NCBI RefSeq assembly: GCF_026241105.1
Contig: NZ_JAPFFT010000019.1
Coordinates: 1 to 64,000 of the forward strand
Length of the DNA stretch: 64,000 nt
Reading direction: 5' to 3'
From: Arthrobacter rhizophilus
GTDB taxonomy: Bacteria > Actinomycetota > Actinomycetes > Actinomycetales > Micrococcaceae
Within the stretch, counting starts at the first letter, position 1. Each line of letters starts with the position of its first letter. Below, in pieces: positions 55,762 through 64,000 of the stretch. The notes beneath the pieces were generated by a model, which did no database searches, was not told the DNA's origin, and was given only the letters and a program-made list of their open reading frames with translations. A program made the position numbers and the translations under genes.

Positions 55762-57177
55762 ATGAGGCATCCTCAGACCTCCGAACCAACAGACGCATCC
55801 ATCGGCGCGTCAGGTTCCCCTTCCATGGTCGCGGCACGGATTGACCGCGTCCCGACCGGCCGCTTCCACGTCAAGATCGCTTCGATCCTGGGCACCGGCA
55901 CGTTCTTCGACGGCTTCGACGCCATCAGCCTTGCCGTCGTCCTGTCCATCGTGGTGTCCGCGTTCAAGATCAGCTTCGCCGAAGCCGGCCTGATCATCAG
56001 CGCCGGCTACGTGGGCCAGTTCATCGGCGCCATCTGCATCGGCCTGCTCGCCGACAGGTTCGGCCGGAAAAAGACCTTCATCGGCGCGATGGTCATCTTC
56101 GCGCTGCTCTCCGTAGCCTGCGCCTTCGCCTGGTCCTCCACCAGCCTGCTGATCTTCCGCATGGTCCAGGGACTTGGCCTGGGCGCCGAAGTCCCGATCG
56201 CCGGAACACTGATCAACGAATACCTCGGCCGCAAGAGCCGCGGCCGGGTCGGTGTGCTGTACCAGTCTGCGTTCTCCTGGGGCCTGTTCTTCGCCCCCCT
56301 GGTCGCTCTTGCCCTGACCTCCACACTGGCACCGCAGCTTGCCTGGCGGGTGCTCCTGGGTATCGGCGTGATTCCGCTGCTGGTCGCCATTTGGGCCTGG
56401 TTCGCGTTGCCCGAATCGGCCCGCTGGCTCGCCGAGCGCGGACGCCACGAGGAAGCCGACGCCTACGTGAGCAAGATGGAAACCGAAGCGACCTCCCGAG
56501 GCAAGGTCCTGGACGAACCGGAACCCCTTCCGGCCGTTGCACACAAGCCCTTCAAGGCCTCCGAGCTGTTCAGCGGACAGTACGGCCGCCGCACCATCAT
56601 GCTGGCCCTCCTGTGGTTCACCGCATACTTCGTGATCTACGGCTACTCCGTCTGGCTGCCCAGCCTCTACGTCAAGGTCGGCCACCTGCCCTCGGCAAAC
56701 TCGCTGCTCCTGACTGTCCTGATCGGAATTGTCGTCATCCTGGTCATCAACATCAGCGCCTGGCTGGTCGAAAAGATCGGACGCAAGCCGTCCCTTCTCA
56801 TCGGATTCGGCGTCGCCACGGCCGCCGGCGCCTACGGGTGGGTCATGACCACGACGTTCGGGGACACCTCCTGGCAGGTCCTCTTCACCACCGGCTGCCT
56901 GATCGCCCTGGGCATCAGCGTCCCGGCCGCCGTCCTCTACATGTACACCGCCGAGCTCTACCCCACCCGCATGCGCGGCTTCGCCAGCTCCTCGGCCAGC
57001 AGCCTCGCCCGGCTCGCAAGCGTCCTGTCCCCCTTCCTGATCGGCCCCCTGCTGGACAGCGGCGGAGTCGGCACCATCTTCGCCCTGCTCGGCGGCTTCG
57101 CGCTGGTGGGTGCCCTGGTCATCGGGACCGCCGGCATCGAAACCCGCAACCGCTCACTGGAAGACATCTCCGCCTGA
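55762..57177 (+). CDS. MFS transporter (aromatic acid:H+ symporter-like)
   Basis: 471 residues, AAGGAG site, 12 helices. FFDGFDAISLAVVLSIVVSA carries the DxxD/E-type motif in helix 1, GLLADRFGRKKTFIGAMVIF motif A and RMVQGLGLGAEVPIAGTLIN the helix-4 motif typical of the AAHS and related sugar-porter-like MFS group (PcaK, MhpT). The likely substrate is an aromatic acid handled by the neighbouring monooxygenase and CoA enzymes. First gene of a five-gene operon. Confidence 0.88.
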   Translation: MRHPQTSEPTDASIGASGSPSMVAARIDRVPTGRFHVKIASILGTGTFFDGFDAISLAVVLSIVVSAFKISFAEAGLIISAGYVGQFIGAICIGLLADRFGRKKTFIGAMVIFALLSVACAFAWSSTSLLIFRMVQGLGLGAEVPIAGTLINEYLGRKSRGRVGVLYQSAFSWGLFFAPLVALALTSTLAPQLAWRVLLGIGVIPLLVAIWAWFALPESARWLAERGRHEEADAYVSKMETEATSRGKVLDEPEPLPAVAHKPFKASELFSGQYGRRTIMLALLWFTAYFVIYGYSVWLPSLYVKVGHLPSANSLLLTVLIGIVVILVINISAWLVEKIGRKPSLLIGFGVATAAGAYGWVMTTTFGDTSWQVLFTTGCLIALGISVPAAVLYMYTAELYPTRMRGFASSSASSLARLASVLSPFLIGPLLDSGGVGTIFALLGGFALVGALVIGTAGIETRNRSLEDISA

Positions 57178-57205
57178 CACAGGGCGGAACGAAAGGCACT
57201 TCACC

Positions 57206-58066
57206 ATGAAATTGATCGGCGTACGCACCCCCGGCACCGATGACACCCGGATAGCAGTCACCGAAGGCCACGGCAAGGCAAGGGTCCTGACAACCCTGCA
57301 GGGCTTCTGGGCCGATCCCGCACGCTGGCTGGGGAACGAACCGGCCGACGGGCAGCTGCTCAGCACCGAAGATGTCCGGATCGTCCCACCGGTGCTCCCG
57401 GAGGCACGGGTGATCTGCATTGGCCTGAACTACCGTGCCCACGCGGCCGAAGGAAGCTACAAGGACCAGGAACTCCCCCCGCACCCGACGCTCTTCGCCC
57501 GCTGGACCCAGTCCCTGAGCGTGGACGGCGTGCCCGCCCCGGTACCGGCCAACGAGGCAGGACTGGACTGGGAAGGCGAAATCGCAGCCTACATCGGCCG
57601 CCCCCTGGTCGACGCGGACGCCGAAACAGCACGGAAGGCAGTCGTGGGCTATTCCACCTTCAATGACCTGACCTCCCGGGTTGCGCAGAAGCTGACCTCC
57701 CAGTGGATCCTGGGAAAGAACGGGGACAACAGTGGCCCGCTCGGCCCGCTCGTCACCGCCGATGAGGTCGGGGACCTTCGCGAAGGCCTGCGCGTGCAGA
57801 CCAGGGTCAACGGGACAACGGTGCAGGACGGCAACACCAAGGACATGATCTATGACCTCGGGGAGACCCTGTCCCTGATCTCCCGCACCTTCACCCTCCG
57901 TCCGGGCGACATCATCTGCACCGGCACCCCCGAAGGAGTCGGCTACGCACGTACCCCCCAATGGCTCCTGCAACCCGGCGACGTCGTCGAAGTCGAAGTC
58001 GACAAACTCGGTGTCCTCACGACCCCCATCGTCGGCAACGACTACCGGCACGGGGCCACCCCGTGA
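57206..58066 (+). CDS. Fumarylacetoacetate hydrolase-family protein
   Basis: 286 residues. VICIGLNYRAHAAEGSYKDQ is the catalytic-site start, PTLFARWTQSLSVDGVP the substrate loop, LDWEGEIAAYIG the metal-binding Glu pair and YSTFNDLTSRVAQKLTSQWI, with GDIICTGTPEGVGYAR, the rest of the active site. Family members cleave C-C bonds of fumarylpyruvate or acylpyruvates, or decarboxylate oxaloacetate. In this operon it should handle an acyclic 2,4-dioxo acid formed by ring opening. The next gene starts in a GTGA overlap. Confidence 0.92.
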   Translation: MKLIGVRTPGTDDTRIAVTEGHGKARVLTTLQGFWADPARWLGNEPADGQLLSTEDVRIVPPVLPEARVICIGLNYRAHAAEGSYKDQELPPHPTLFARWTQSLSVDGVPAPVPANEAGLDWEGEIAAYIGRPLVDADAETARKAVVGYSTFNDLTSRVAQKLTSQWILGKNGDNSGPLGPLVTADEVGDLREGLRVQTRVNGTTVQDGNTKDMIYDLGETLSLISRTFTLRPGDIICTGTPEGVGYARTPQWLLQPGDVVEVEVDKLGVLTTPIVGNDYRHGATP

Positions 58067-59358
58067 GCGCCCCCGCCGAATACCGGCAATACCTCTACCC
58101 GCCAGGTGATCCCCGGATCGAGGAGCTGAAAGGCCTGGACGCCTACGGCTACCGCGAAGCGGCCCGGAAGGACGCCTTCACCGGTGACCTCATCCGCAGC
58201 TGGGAGCCCCTGTACTTCCAGCCCTTCCGCGGCGTCACCAGCGACGGCAACCTCATCCAGGACCTCTACCAGCTCACCCTTGCACGGCCGGGCGAAGAAG
58301 CACCCGTTGAGGCGATGACCGCCGCCGCCACGAATCTCCTGGACCAACTGTCCGGGAAAGCCAGGGAACAGCTCTGTTACTCGGTTGATGCACCTCACTG
58401 GCAGACCTGGGCCAACCCGGAATTCATGCAGCACGACACCGGGCTGCGCCTTGAATACCAAGACGAGCAGACCCGGGCCCTGGTCCTGGACATCGTTCAG
58501 GCCAGCCTGAGCGAATCCGGCTATGACCTGGCGCGTACGCTGATGCGCATCAACGGGTTCCTCGGCGACATGGTCGGGCTGCCGGCCCTGATGAACGATT
58601 ACAGCTACAACTTCGCGCTCTACGGCCAGCCCTCACACACCCAACCCTGGGGATGGCAGCTGTTCGGCCACCACCTCGCGCTGAACTGCTTCGTCGCCGG
58701 AACCCAGATGGTCATCACCCCGGTCTTCTTCGGAGCCGAACCCAACACCATCGACGAAGGCCCCTTCAACGGCACCACAGTCTTCGAAGGACGGATAGAA
58801 CCCGCCCGCAAGCTCATGCAGAACCTCGCCCCGGACCTGCGGGACAAAGCACAGACCTATGCACACCTTGTGGACCCGGCAATGCCCGCAGGGCGGGTGC
58901 ACCCCGGCGACGAACGCCACCTCGCCGGTGCGTTCCAGGACAACCGCGTCATCCCCTACGAGGGCATCCGGCTCACCGACATGGACGACACCTCCCAGGC
59001 CCTCGTCCAGGACATCATCGAAGATTTCACTGGGTACCTCCCGGCCGGTCCCGCCGCCGCGCGCCGCCGCGAGATCAGTGACCACTACCAGGACACCTGG
59101 TTCTCCTGGATCGGCGGATACGGCGACGACGAGCCCTTCTACTACCGCATTCAAAGCCCCGTCGTCATCCTCGAACTCGACCACCACTGCGGCGTCTTCC
59201 TCAACAACACCGAACCGAAAAAGTTCCACATCCATACCCTGATGCGCACCCCCAACGGCAACGACTACGGACACGAACTGCTCCGGCAAGCGTCCACAGC
59301 CAGCGACACCGCGACAACCGCTTCAGGGGGCAACAAAGAAATGGCGACACAAACATGA
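58063..59358 (+). CDS. DUF3500 domain protein
   Basis: 431 residues from the GTG at 58063 in a 4-bp overlap with the FAH gene; the ATG start of the CoA transferase overlaps its end. QPWGWQLFGHHLALNCFVAG, VITPVFFGAEPNTIDEGPFN and PVVILELDHHCGVFL are the conserved DUF3500 stretches. The many His and Asp residues (FGHHL, ELDHHCG, HIHTL) look like a metal or catalytic centre. There is no signal peptide. Translational coupling to pathway enzymes on both sides argues for an enzymatic step, which I cannot name. Confidence 0.85.
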   Translation: MSAPAEYRQYLYPPGDPRIEELKGLDAYGYREAARKDAFTGDLIRSWEPLYFQPFRGVTSDGNLIQDLYQLTLARPGEEAPVEAMTAAATNLLDQLSGKAREQLCYSVDAPHWQTWANPEFMQHDTGLRLEYQDEQTRALVLDIVQASLSESGYDLARTLMRINGFLGDMVGLPALMNDYSYNFALYGQPSHTQPWGWQLFGHHLALNCFVAGTQMVITPVFFGAEPNTIDEGPFNGTTVFEGRIEPARKLMQNLAPDLRDKAQTYAHLVDPAMPAGRVHPGDERHLAGAFQDNRVIPYEGIRLTDMDDTSQALVQDIIEDFTGYLPAGPAAARRREISDHYQDTWFSWIGGYGDDEPFYYRIQSPVVILELDHHCGVFLNNTEPKKFHIHTLMRTPNGNDYGHELLRQASTASDTATTASGGNKEMATQT

Positions 59359-60608
59359 CCATCACCCAACCCCACACACCGACGGTGGAACCCACCACCG
59401 ACGCGGACGATGGACCGGCCCAAGGGCCACTTAATGGGCTCGTGGTTCTGGACCTGAGCAGGATCCTTTCGGGCCCGTTCGCAACAATGACACTGGCTGA
59501 CCTCGGCGCGGACGTCATCAAGATTGAACAACCAGGCCTCGGCGACGACACCCGGCACTGGGGACCACCCTTCCAAGGAACCCAGGCCGCCTACTTCCTC
59601 TCCGTAAACCGGAACAAGAAAAGCCTGGCCGTCGACCTGAAAAACCCGCAAGGCTTGGCGGCAGTGAAACGCCTCGCCGCAACGGCTGACATCGTCGTCG
59701 AGAACTTCCGCCCGGGAACCGCCGCCCGCCTGGGCCTGGGCTACGACGAGCTCTCCAGGGACAACCCGGGCCTGATCTACGCCTCCATCAGCGGCTACGG
59801 CCAAACCGGGCCCGAGGCCCAACGCGCCGGTTACGATGCCATAGCCCAAGCCCGCAGCGGCATCATGAGCGTCACCGGCGAACCCGCCGGTCCGCCCGTC
59901 CGCGTCGGGAACAGCGCCTCCGACCTCATCGCCGGCAGCTGGGCTGTCATCGGCGTCCTCGCAGCACTCCAGGAACGCAACCGCACCGGAACCGGCCAAT
60001 GGGTGGACATCAGCCTGCTCGACGGCTCGGTCTCATGGCTGACCTACCTCGCCAGCGGATACCTCGCCAGCGGCGAGGTCCCCCAACGATACGGATCCGC
60101 ACACCCCACCATCGCCCCCTACCAGGCCTTCGCCACATCAGACGGATTCCTCATGCTCGCCGTCGGAAACGACGCCCTCTGGAAACGGTTCATAGACGCT
60201 GTCGACCGTCCGGACCTCAGCGGAGACGCCCGGTTCGCCACCAACCCGCTGCGGGTCACCAACAGGGCAGAGCTCATCCCACTGGTCCAGGAAACACTCC
60301 GGCAGGCCACCACCCGGGAATGGGTCCAACGCTTTGATGCCGCCGGCGTCCCTGCCGGCCCCATCCAGACCGTGGACCAGGCACTCAACGACCCCCAGGT
60401 CATCGCCCGCGGCATGATCACCGACCTCGACCACCCCGAAGCCGGGCCCCTGAAAGTCATCGGCTGCCCCATCAAACTGAACCGGACACCGGCCGCGGTG
60501 CGAACCGCGCCGCCGCTACTGGGCCAACACACCCTCGAGGTACTCCAGAGCGCCGGATACAACGACACCGCCATCAAGGAAATGCAGCTCTCCGGAGCCA
60601 TCCAGTGA
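59355..60608 (+). CDS. CaiB/BaiF family CoA transferase (class III)
   Basis: 417 residues. LDLSRILSGPFATMTLADLG, ADVIKIEQPGLGDDTRHWGP and NRNKKSLAVDL are the class III start; the catalytic Asp is D161 in AGYDAIAQARSGIMSVTG, which aligns with D169 of formyl-CoA transferase. The enzyme moves CoA from a donor such as succinyl-CoA to a carboxylic acid. With the enoyl-CoA hydratase next to it, it probably activates the acid that enters a beta-oxidation-like route. Starts in an ATGA overlap; ends overlapping the next start. Confidence 0.93.
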   Translation: MTITQPHTPTVEPTTDADDGPAQGPLNGLVVLDLSRILSGPFATMTLADLGADVIKIEQPGLGDDTRHWGPPFQGTQAAYFLSVNRNKKSLAVDLKNPQGLAAVKRLAATADIVVENFRPGTAARLGLGYDELSRDNPGLIYASISGYGQTGPEAQRAGYDAIAQARSGIMSVTGEPAGPPVRVGNSASDLIAGSWAVIGVLAALQERNRTGTGQWVDISLLDGSVSWLTYLASGYLASGEVPQRYGSAHPTIAPYQAFATSDGFLMLAVGNDALWKRFIDAVDRPDLSGDARFATNPLRVTNRAELIPLVQETLRQATTREWVQRFDAAGVPAGPIQTVDQALNDPQVIARGMITDLDHPEAGPLKVIGCPIKLNRTPAAVRTAPPLLGQHTLEVLQSAGYNDTAIKEMQLSGAIQ

Positions 60609-61399
60609 CACCCGTAACCGAAACCGACAACACCGAAACAGCCACTGAAAACCCGGTGGACCTGCAACTACAGGACCGAATCGCCACCATAACCATCGGG
60701 ACCGGGCGGCGGTTCAACGCCCTCGGCCTGGCCGACTGGCAAGCTCTGGAAAGAGCGTGTGCCGTGATGGCAGCCGATGAGTCTCTCAACGGCGTGGTGA
60801 TCCGTGGGCGCGGCGGGAACTTCTGTGCCGGATCCGACCTCCGGGAATGGGAAAACGCGACGGCACAGGACGTGGACGAGACGTTCGCGCAAATGGAACG
60901 AACAATGCAGGCAATCGAGCAGTTGCCCATGCCTACCATGGCAGTCATTGAGACCATCGCCGCCGGGGCAGGGTGTCAGCTCGCCCTCGCATGCGATATA
61001 CAGATCTCTGGAGAGTCTGCGAAGATCGGCATGCCAGTATCCCGGCTAGGGATCCTCGTCCCGCCGGCATTCGCCGCCCGGCTGGCTGAACGGATCGGCC
61101 CTTCACGGGCAAAGGACCTCCTCTTCAGCGACCGAATGCTCCCGGCGCCGGACGCCGCCGCAATGGGACTCATCAGCACCGTTGTTCCGGATGAGGACCT
61201 CGACAGAACCCTCAAGGAGACCCTGACCGGATGGAATACGGTCTCTGCAGCCTCGCTCCGGACAGCAAAGTCAGCCGTGAATGCGGCCCTGAAGCAACTG
61301 ACCGAGCAGTCACGGCACACAGCCGTCGCGCTGCGGGCCACGGACCGCGTGGAGTTCCCCCAACGTGTTGCGGCATTCCTGGGGCGGCACAAACGGTAG
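60605..61399 (+). CDS. Enoyl-CoA hydratase/isomerase family protein
   Basis: 264 residues from the GTG at 60605 in a GTGA overlap. VVIRGRGGNFCAGSDLREWE has the first oxyanion-hole element, and IETIAAGAGCQLALACDIQI the second; the crotonase Glu positions fall in SRLGILVPPAFAARLAERIG, where Pro-Pro replaces the usual pattern, so the product may be an isomerase or hydrolase rather than a hydratase. Last gene of the coupled operon. Confidence 0.9.
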   Translation: MTPVTETDNTETATENPVDLQLQDRIATITIGTGRRFNALGLADWQALERACAVMAADESLNGVVIRGRGGNFCAGSDLREWENATAQDVDETFAQMERTMQAIEQLPMPTMAVIETIAAGAGCQLALACDIQISGESAKIGMPVSRLGILVPPAFAARLAERIGPSRAKDLLFSDRMLPAPDAAAMGLISTVVPDEDLDRTLKETLTGWNTVSAASLRTAKSAVNAALKQLTEQSRHTAVALRATDRVEFPQRVAAFLGRHKR

Positions 61400-61547
61400 C
61401 CGGTCACCAGCAGAAAATAGGCGGCAGCCAGCCTACCCTGACCGCGGCGGAGCGGCCCTGGCGGTCACACGGACCGCCGAATATCGCAACGACAACCGCT
61501 CCGCCGCATTACAAGCCAGCCAACCAACCATCCGCCCCTCCGGGACC

Positions 61548-61815
61548 ATCCGGGGTCAGAGCGAATGCTGTATGCCCAGGATGGACCCGGACGGAAATGG
61601 CAGACCTGGAAATGGCGGAGTACGGGGCAGAACTCGGACTGGAACCCCAGGACGCATACTCTGTCTCCACCTCCTTCGTGCCAAGTCGCCGGCCGGCCGA
61701 GGCATGTGAGGTGGGACGGGTCATCGCCTGGCTGCTCGCAGATCAAGCGTCGTACAGCAACGCCGCCGTGTTGCCGGTCGACGGCGGCATGATCGCCGTC
61801 GATCCTGGTTCCCTC
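61548..61815 (+). pseudogene. SDR C-terminal relic
   Basis: The frame reads GVRANAVCPGWTRTEMADLE, then RRPAEACEVGRVIAWLLADQ, ASYSNAAVLPVDGGMIA, the C-terminal third of a classical SDR (RVNAVCPGxxxT ... AxxxxWLxSDxASYxxGxxLxVDGG). The Rossmann fold and the YxxxK site are absent or scrambled. It is probably the end of the catabolic operon, removed by deletion. Confidence 0.75.
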
Positions 61816-61913
61816 GCCCTTGATCCACGCGTCAAATTACCAACGCTAAAACGACCCCCATCCCAAGGAATACCTAGCCAGCGCGAATCGATGGACAAGC
61901 CCCAACTGCGCGA

Positions 61914-61953
61914 GATGACCCCGGGCAGCCTAATCAGGCCGCCCGGGGTCATC
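61914..61953 (+). terminator. Strong hairpin terminator
   Basis: GATGACCCCGGGC-a-GCCT pairs with AGGC-c-GCCCGGGGTCATC around AATC-type loop bases: 17 paired bases with one mismatch. It closes the catabolic operon region. Confidence 0.75.
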
Positions 61954-62183
61954 CGACCTTGGTTTCGCGGGAGGCCTATGACCCACCTCCTATAACAAGG
62001 CCGATTTTTGGGTATGCCTTTCGGTCGTTCGCCAGATGCTGAACTGACCGTCACGGCCGCTGGTGTGTTGTCTGCCCGTCCCGAGATCTTGAGGGACGGA
62101 CCTCCAGTTTTTGCTGTCCCCGATGATTTTGCGCGGCACGATGTGTGTCCCGACCGATGGGAGCCAGTATGTGCTGCGGCCGG
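61954..62183. other. Region without a recognisable gene
   Basis: No supported coding sequence; probably the decayed 3' part of the exonuclease relic that follows on the minus strand. Confidence 0.35.
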
Positions 62184-62301
62184 CTAACGCGGCAACGACG
62201 CCGCCGTCCTTTCGCCGATCCCGGCCACGCCCGGCGGCCCGTCGGAGGCGTCCCCGCGCAGCGTGGCGTCGTCGGCGTACTGCTCGGGTAAGCCATCGAC
62301 C
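62184..62301 (-). pseudogene. 5'-3' exonuclease (PolI N-terminal-like) fragment
   Basis: One minus-strand frame reads EQYADDATLRGDASDGPPGV and AGIGERTAA before a TAG at 62184. This is the helix-hairpin-helix region of 5'-3' exonucleases (YADxxxLxGDxSDGLPGVxGIGxKTAA). One residue is changed in the GLPGV motif and neither side continues the protein. A relic near the island end. Confidence 0.5.
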
Positions 62302-62465
62302 TCTCAGAATCCTTCCACGAGCATCCGCTCGCTAGGTCAAGCAGTCAACAAAACCCGGGGACAGTCCCCCACGTACCGTAGCTCCGAGCCGGCACACGCA
62401 TTGAGTGAATGTACGTCGACGGCTCAGGGGCGGACCACCATCGGCACTTCCATAAAAGCAGACGT

Positions 62466-62487
62466 AAGTGTGGACACTGTCCACACC
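62466..62487. promoter_or_regulatory. 22-bp dyad, left arm of copy C
   Basis: AAGTGTGGAC-act-GTCCACACC, perfect 9-bp arms around one base, 373 bp from the tRNA core, as in copies A and B. Confidence 0.55.
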
Positions 62488-62808
62488 CCCTTTGGCAGGA
62501 CAAACCGATAGGCACAGCGCCCCCTTAGGACTCGAAGTAGCTCTCAAGGAGACTTCCGCGCCAAAGTCGGATTCATCATGTAGTACCCAGCACCCCGAAC
62601 CATGAACTGGTGTTGGCCATCCACGACCAACCAGACAGAACCGGAACGAGGAACCGATAACCCCACGCCACAGCAAGCGGAAGGCCCACTAGCCAGGGAC
62701 TTGAACCCGCCACCCACACACCTGAACAGGCCACCGCGGCGGCCAGGCCACAGCCCGCGACCCTAGCGTCAGAGGGACCTGACCACAAGCTTTGTACACA
62801 CGTTAAAG

Positions 62809-62832
62809 CAAAAACCCCCTCTGACGAGGGGG
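62809..62832 (-). terminator. Intrinsic terminator of tRNA-Leu
   Basis: On the minus strand CCCCCTC-GTCA-GAGGGGG followed by TTTTT, starting 7 bp after the tRNA 3' end. Copies occur at 1939-1956 and at 26.23-26.25 kb in the other modules. Confidence 0.85.
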
Positions 62833-62839
62833 AATGCTG

Positions 62840-62921
62840 TGCCCGAGGTGGGACTCGAACCCACACACCTTTCGATACCGCATTTTGAGTGCGGCGCGTC
62901 TGCCAATTCCGCCACTCGGGC
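62840..62921 (-). tRNA. tRNA-Leu (anticodon CAA)
   Basis: On the minus strand a complete type II tRNA begins GCCCGAGTGGCGGAATTGG. The 7-bp acceptor stem GCCCGAG/CTCGGGC, the D-arm, the anticodon stem CCGCA/TGCGG with loop CTCAAAA (anticodon CAA, reading UUG), a short variable arm and the T-arm GTGGGTTCGAGTCCCAC all fold. The discriminator is A and CCA is not encoded. A terminator follows. Its 3' end is the integration site of the tandem islands to the left. Confidence 0.97.
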
Positions 62922-63117
62922 GCGGAAACACTGGAACAAGACTAACCGCCGTCGAAGTCTTTGCAGATCTCAACGCTCCCTGTTGCAGTGCGCGAAACTA
63001 CTCTACATGCAGATAGGCTATTTTCCAGAACCGGCTCGGCCGAGCAATAAATCATACGCAGGGACCGGGTGCAACTAAGATGGTCATGAACCCGCCGTAC
63101 GTCTTGAAGGAGATCCC

Positions 63118-63723
63118 GTGTCAGAACAGACGGAGACCAAGCCCGCATCCCAGCCGGCGCGCCGTGTAGTTGTCGCAGAGGATGAGACCCTCATCCGCCT
63201 GGACATCATCGAGATCCTGAAGGGCGAAGGCTACGACGTCGTCGGCGAGGCCGACAACGGTGAGAAGGCAGTTCAGCTGGCCGAGGAGTTGAAGCCGGAC
63301 CTGGTCCTCATGGACGTTAAGATGCCCGTCATGGACGGCATCTCGGCCGCGGAAAAGATCGTCAAGGCCAGGATCGCCCCTGTAGTCCTCCTCACGGCTT
63401 TCAGCCAGAAGGAACTCGTGGAGCGCGCCCGGGACGCCGGGGCCATGGCCTATGTCGTCAAGCCCTTCACGCCGGCAGACCTGATCCCCGCCATCGAGAT
63501 CGCGTTGTCCCGCCACGAGGAGATCAAGGCCCTTGAAAACGAGGTGTCCGACCTCCAGGAGCAGTTCGCCACGCGCAAGCTCGTAGAGCGTGCCAAGAGC
63601 CTCCTGACCACCAAGATGGGCCTCACGGAGCCGGAAGCATTCCGTTGGATCCAGAAGACGTCCATGGACCGCCGCCTCAGCATGCGTGAGGTCGCCGAGA
63701 CCATCATCAACCAGGTCAACTAA
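63118..63723 (+). CDS. pdtaR: ANTAR-domain response regulator PdtaR
   Basis: 201 residues from the GTG at 63118, preceded by AAGGAG. The receiver (about 15-130) has the acidic pair in VAEDET, phosphoacceptor D66 in LVLMDVKMPVMDG, T93 in LLTAF and K115. A coiled linker (EEIKALENEVSDLQEQFATR) leads to the C-terminal ANTAR RNA-binding domain (LVERAKSLLTTKMGLTEPEA, FRWIQKTSMDRRLSMREVA). PdtaR, phosphorylated by the PdtaS kinase, binds paired RNA hairpins to prevent termination. It belongs to the native chromosome beyond the island. Confidence 0.95.
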   Translation: MSEQTETKPASQPARRVVVAEDETLIRLDIIEILKGEGYDVVGEADNGEKAVQLAEELKPDLVLMDVKMPVMDGISAAEKIVKARIAPVVLLTAFSQKELVERARDAGAMAYVVKPFTPADLIPAIEIALSRHEEIKALENEVSDLQEQFATRKLVERAKSLLTTKMGLTEPEAFRWIQKTSMDRRLSMREVAETIINQVN

Positions 63724-63732
63724 CCTCCGCCA

Positions 63733-63774
63733 CGAAGGGCGCCTACTTTCCCATGGGATAGCAGGCGCCCTTCG
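63733..63774 (+). terminator. Hairpin downstream of pdtaR
   Basis: CGAAGGGCGCCT pairs with AGGCGCCCTTCG around an 18-nt loop, 9 bp after the stop codon. Confidence 0.75.
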
Positions 63775-63908
63775 TCGTCCCCGGAAAGCGCGCTGCGGCG
63801 CCGTCCGCCGCCCTCGAACCACCCAGAGCCCGGAGCCCGGAGCCAGAGCCCCGAGCAGGCTTCCCGGAAGCCGCACGGCGCCAAGAGAAGCCGCACAACG
63901 CCAAAAAA

Positions 63909-63936
63909 GGAGGCCCCGCCAAACGGCGGGGCCTCC
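63909..63936 (-). terminator. Intrinsic terminator of the next minus-strand gene
   Basis: GGAGGCCCCGCC-AAAC-GGCGGGGCCTCC on the plus strand. Read on the minus strand the stem is followed by TTTTTT, a canonical intrinsic terminator 20 bp beyond the stop codon of the gene entering from the right. Confidence 0.85.
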
Positions 63937-63956
63937 CCTAGTTGAACCGAGAGAGA

Positions 63957-64000
63957 TCAGGCTTTGCCCGACTTCTTTCTCTTTTCCGGCCAGGGACCGA
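63957..64000 (-). CDS. C-terminal end of a gene entering from the right (partial)
   Basis: On the minus strand a frame ends WPEKRKKSGKA followed by TGA at 63959-63957. A Lys/Arg-rich end and the intrinsic terminator directly beyond it support a real gene. Only about 14 codons are in the window, so the product cannot be named. Confidence 0.4.
   Translation of the reverse strand, partial: GPWPEKRKKSGKA

Larger units (their letters stand above)
62459..62861. repeat. Attachment module, copy C (left arm and intact tRNA end)
   Basis: Closely similar to 1581-1985 across the left arm, including the dyad, the block at about 62.6-62.76 kb and the terminator hairpin, and ending in the 23-bp core inside the complete tRNA-Leu. 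The right arm of copies A and B is absent, because native chromosomal sequence (the tRNA body) follows. This is the attachment junction on the tRNA side of island 3. Confidence 0.8.

Noticed and set aside
55810..56685. Minus-strand open frame of 291 codons
   Set aside because: Antisense to the MFS transporter gene; Gly/Gln/Asp-rich composition typical of a shadow frame.

Overview
The window reads as chromosomal DNA of a high-GC Gram-positive soil actinobacterium, most likely of the Micrococcaceae (Arthrobacter, Pseudarthrobacter or Paenarthrobacter). Supporting signs are the DUF4193 zinc-ribbon protein, the ANTAR-type response regulator PdtaR beside tRNA-Leu, the GC-rich codon use, and the accessory catabolic operons with TetR, DeoR and LysR control. 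The genus call is inference, since no rRNA or other phylogenetic marker lies in the window.

The main organising feature is a tRNA-Leu(CAA) gene near the right edge (62840-62921, minus strand) that appears to have served as an integration site more than once. The last 23 bp of the tRNA recur exactly at 1963-1985 and 26251-26273. Each copy lies in a conserved module: about 375 bp on its left, including the tRNA terminator and a 22-bp dyad, and for the two internal copies about 112 bp on its right to another dyad, then a decayed Doc toxin gene. This reads as tandem genomic islands: the right end of one (1-1985), a complete one (about 24.3 kb, 1986-26273) and another complete one (about 36.6 kb, 26274-62861). 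I see no integrase gene.

Island 2 (1986-26273) holds a cytochrome P450, DUF4193, a UgtP-like glycosyltransferase beside a GH3 glycosidase, a NarL-type regulator, an IS110 remnant, small stress and membrane proteins (LapA-like, CsbD), a DMT transporter, a Phd/RelE-type toxin-antitoxin pair, a DUF4236-HIRAN protein, a broken allophanate hydrolase, and the ppsA/ppsR pair for phosphoenolpyruvate synthase and its regulator.

Island 3 (26274-62861) is mainly catabolic. (i) 27.4-32.9 kb has an old yellow enzyme, an SDR, a quinone oxidoreductase, an alpha/beta hydrolase, an EthD-like protein and a TetR regulator, with one operator-like sequence at three promoters; the first three genes carry single-base deletions. 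(ii) 33.3-34.8 kb has a divergent SDR/TetR pair. (iii) 36.3-48 kb is a polyol or sugar locus with an MFS permease, two FGGY kinases, a histidine phosphatase, a 2-hydroxyacid dehydrogenase, a transketolase/transaldolase fusion relic, a DeoR repressor and a XylFGH-type ABC transporter; both transcription units share one operator. (iv) 50.3-61.4 kb has an amidohydrolase, an alpha/beta hydrolase and an FAD monooxygenase divergent from a LysR gene, then a coupled operon of MFS transporter, FAH-family hydrolase, DUF3500 protein, CoA transferase and enoyl-CoA hydratase. A 26-bp element is shared between the LysR gene region and this operon.

Between these blocks are many gene relics (carbonic anhydrase, MFS, ferredoxin, DUF4192, metallo-beta-lactamase fold, PurU, SDR, 5'-3' exonuclease, GlcG/HbpS), typical of an integration hot spot with repeated deletion. 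All functional calls come from reading sequence and motifs; no database search was run.
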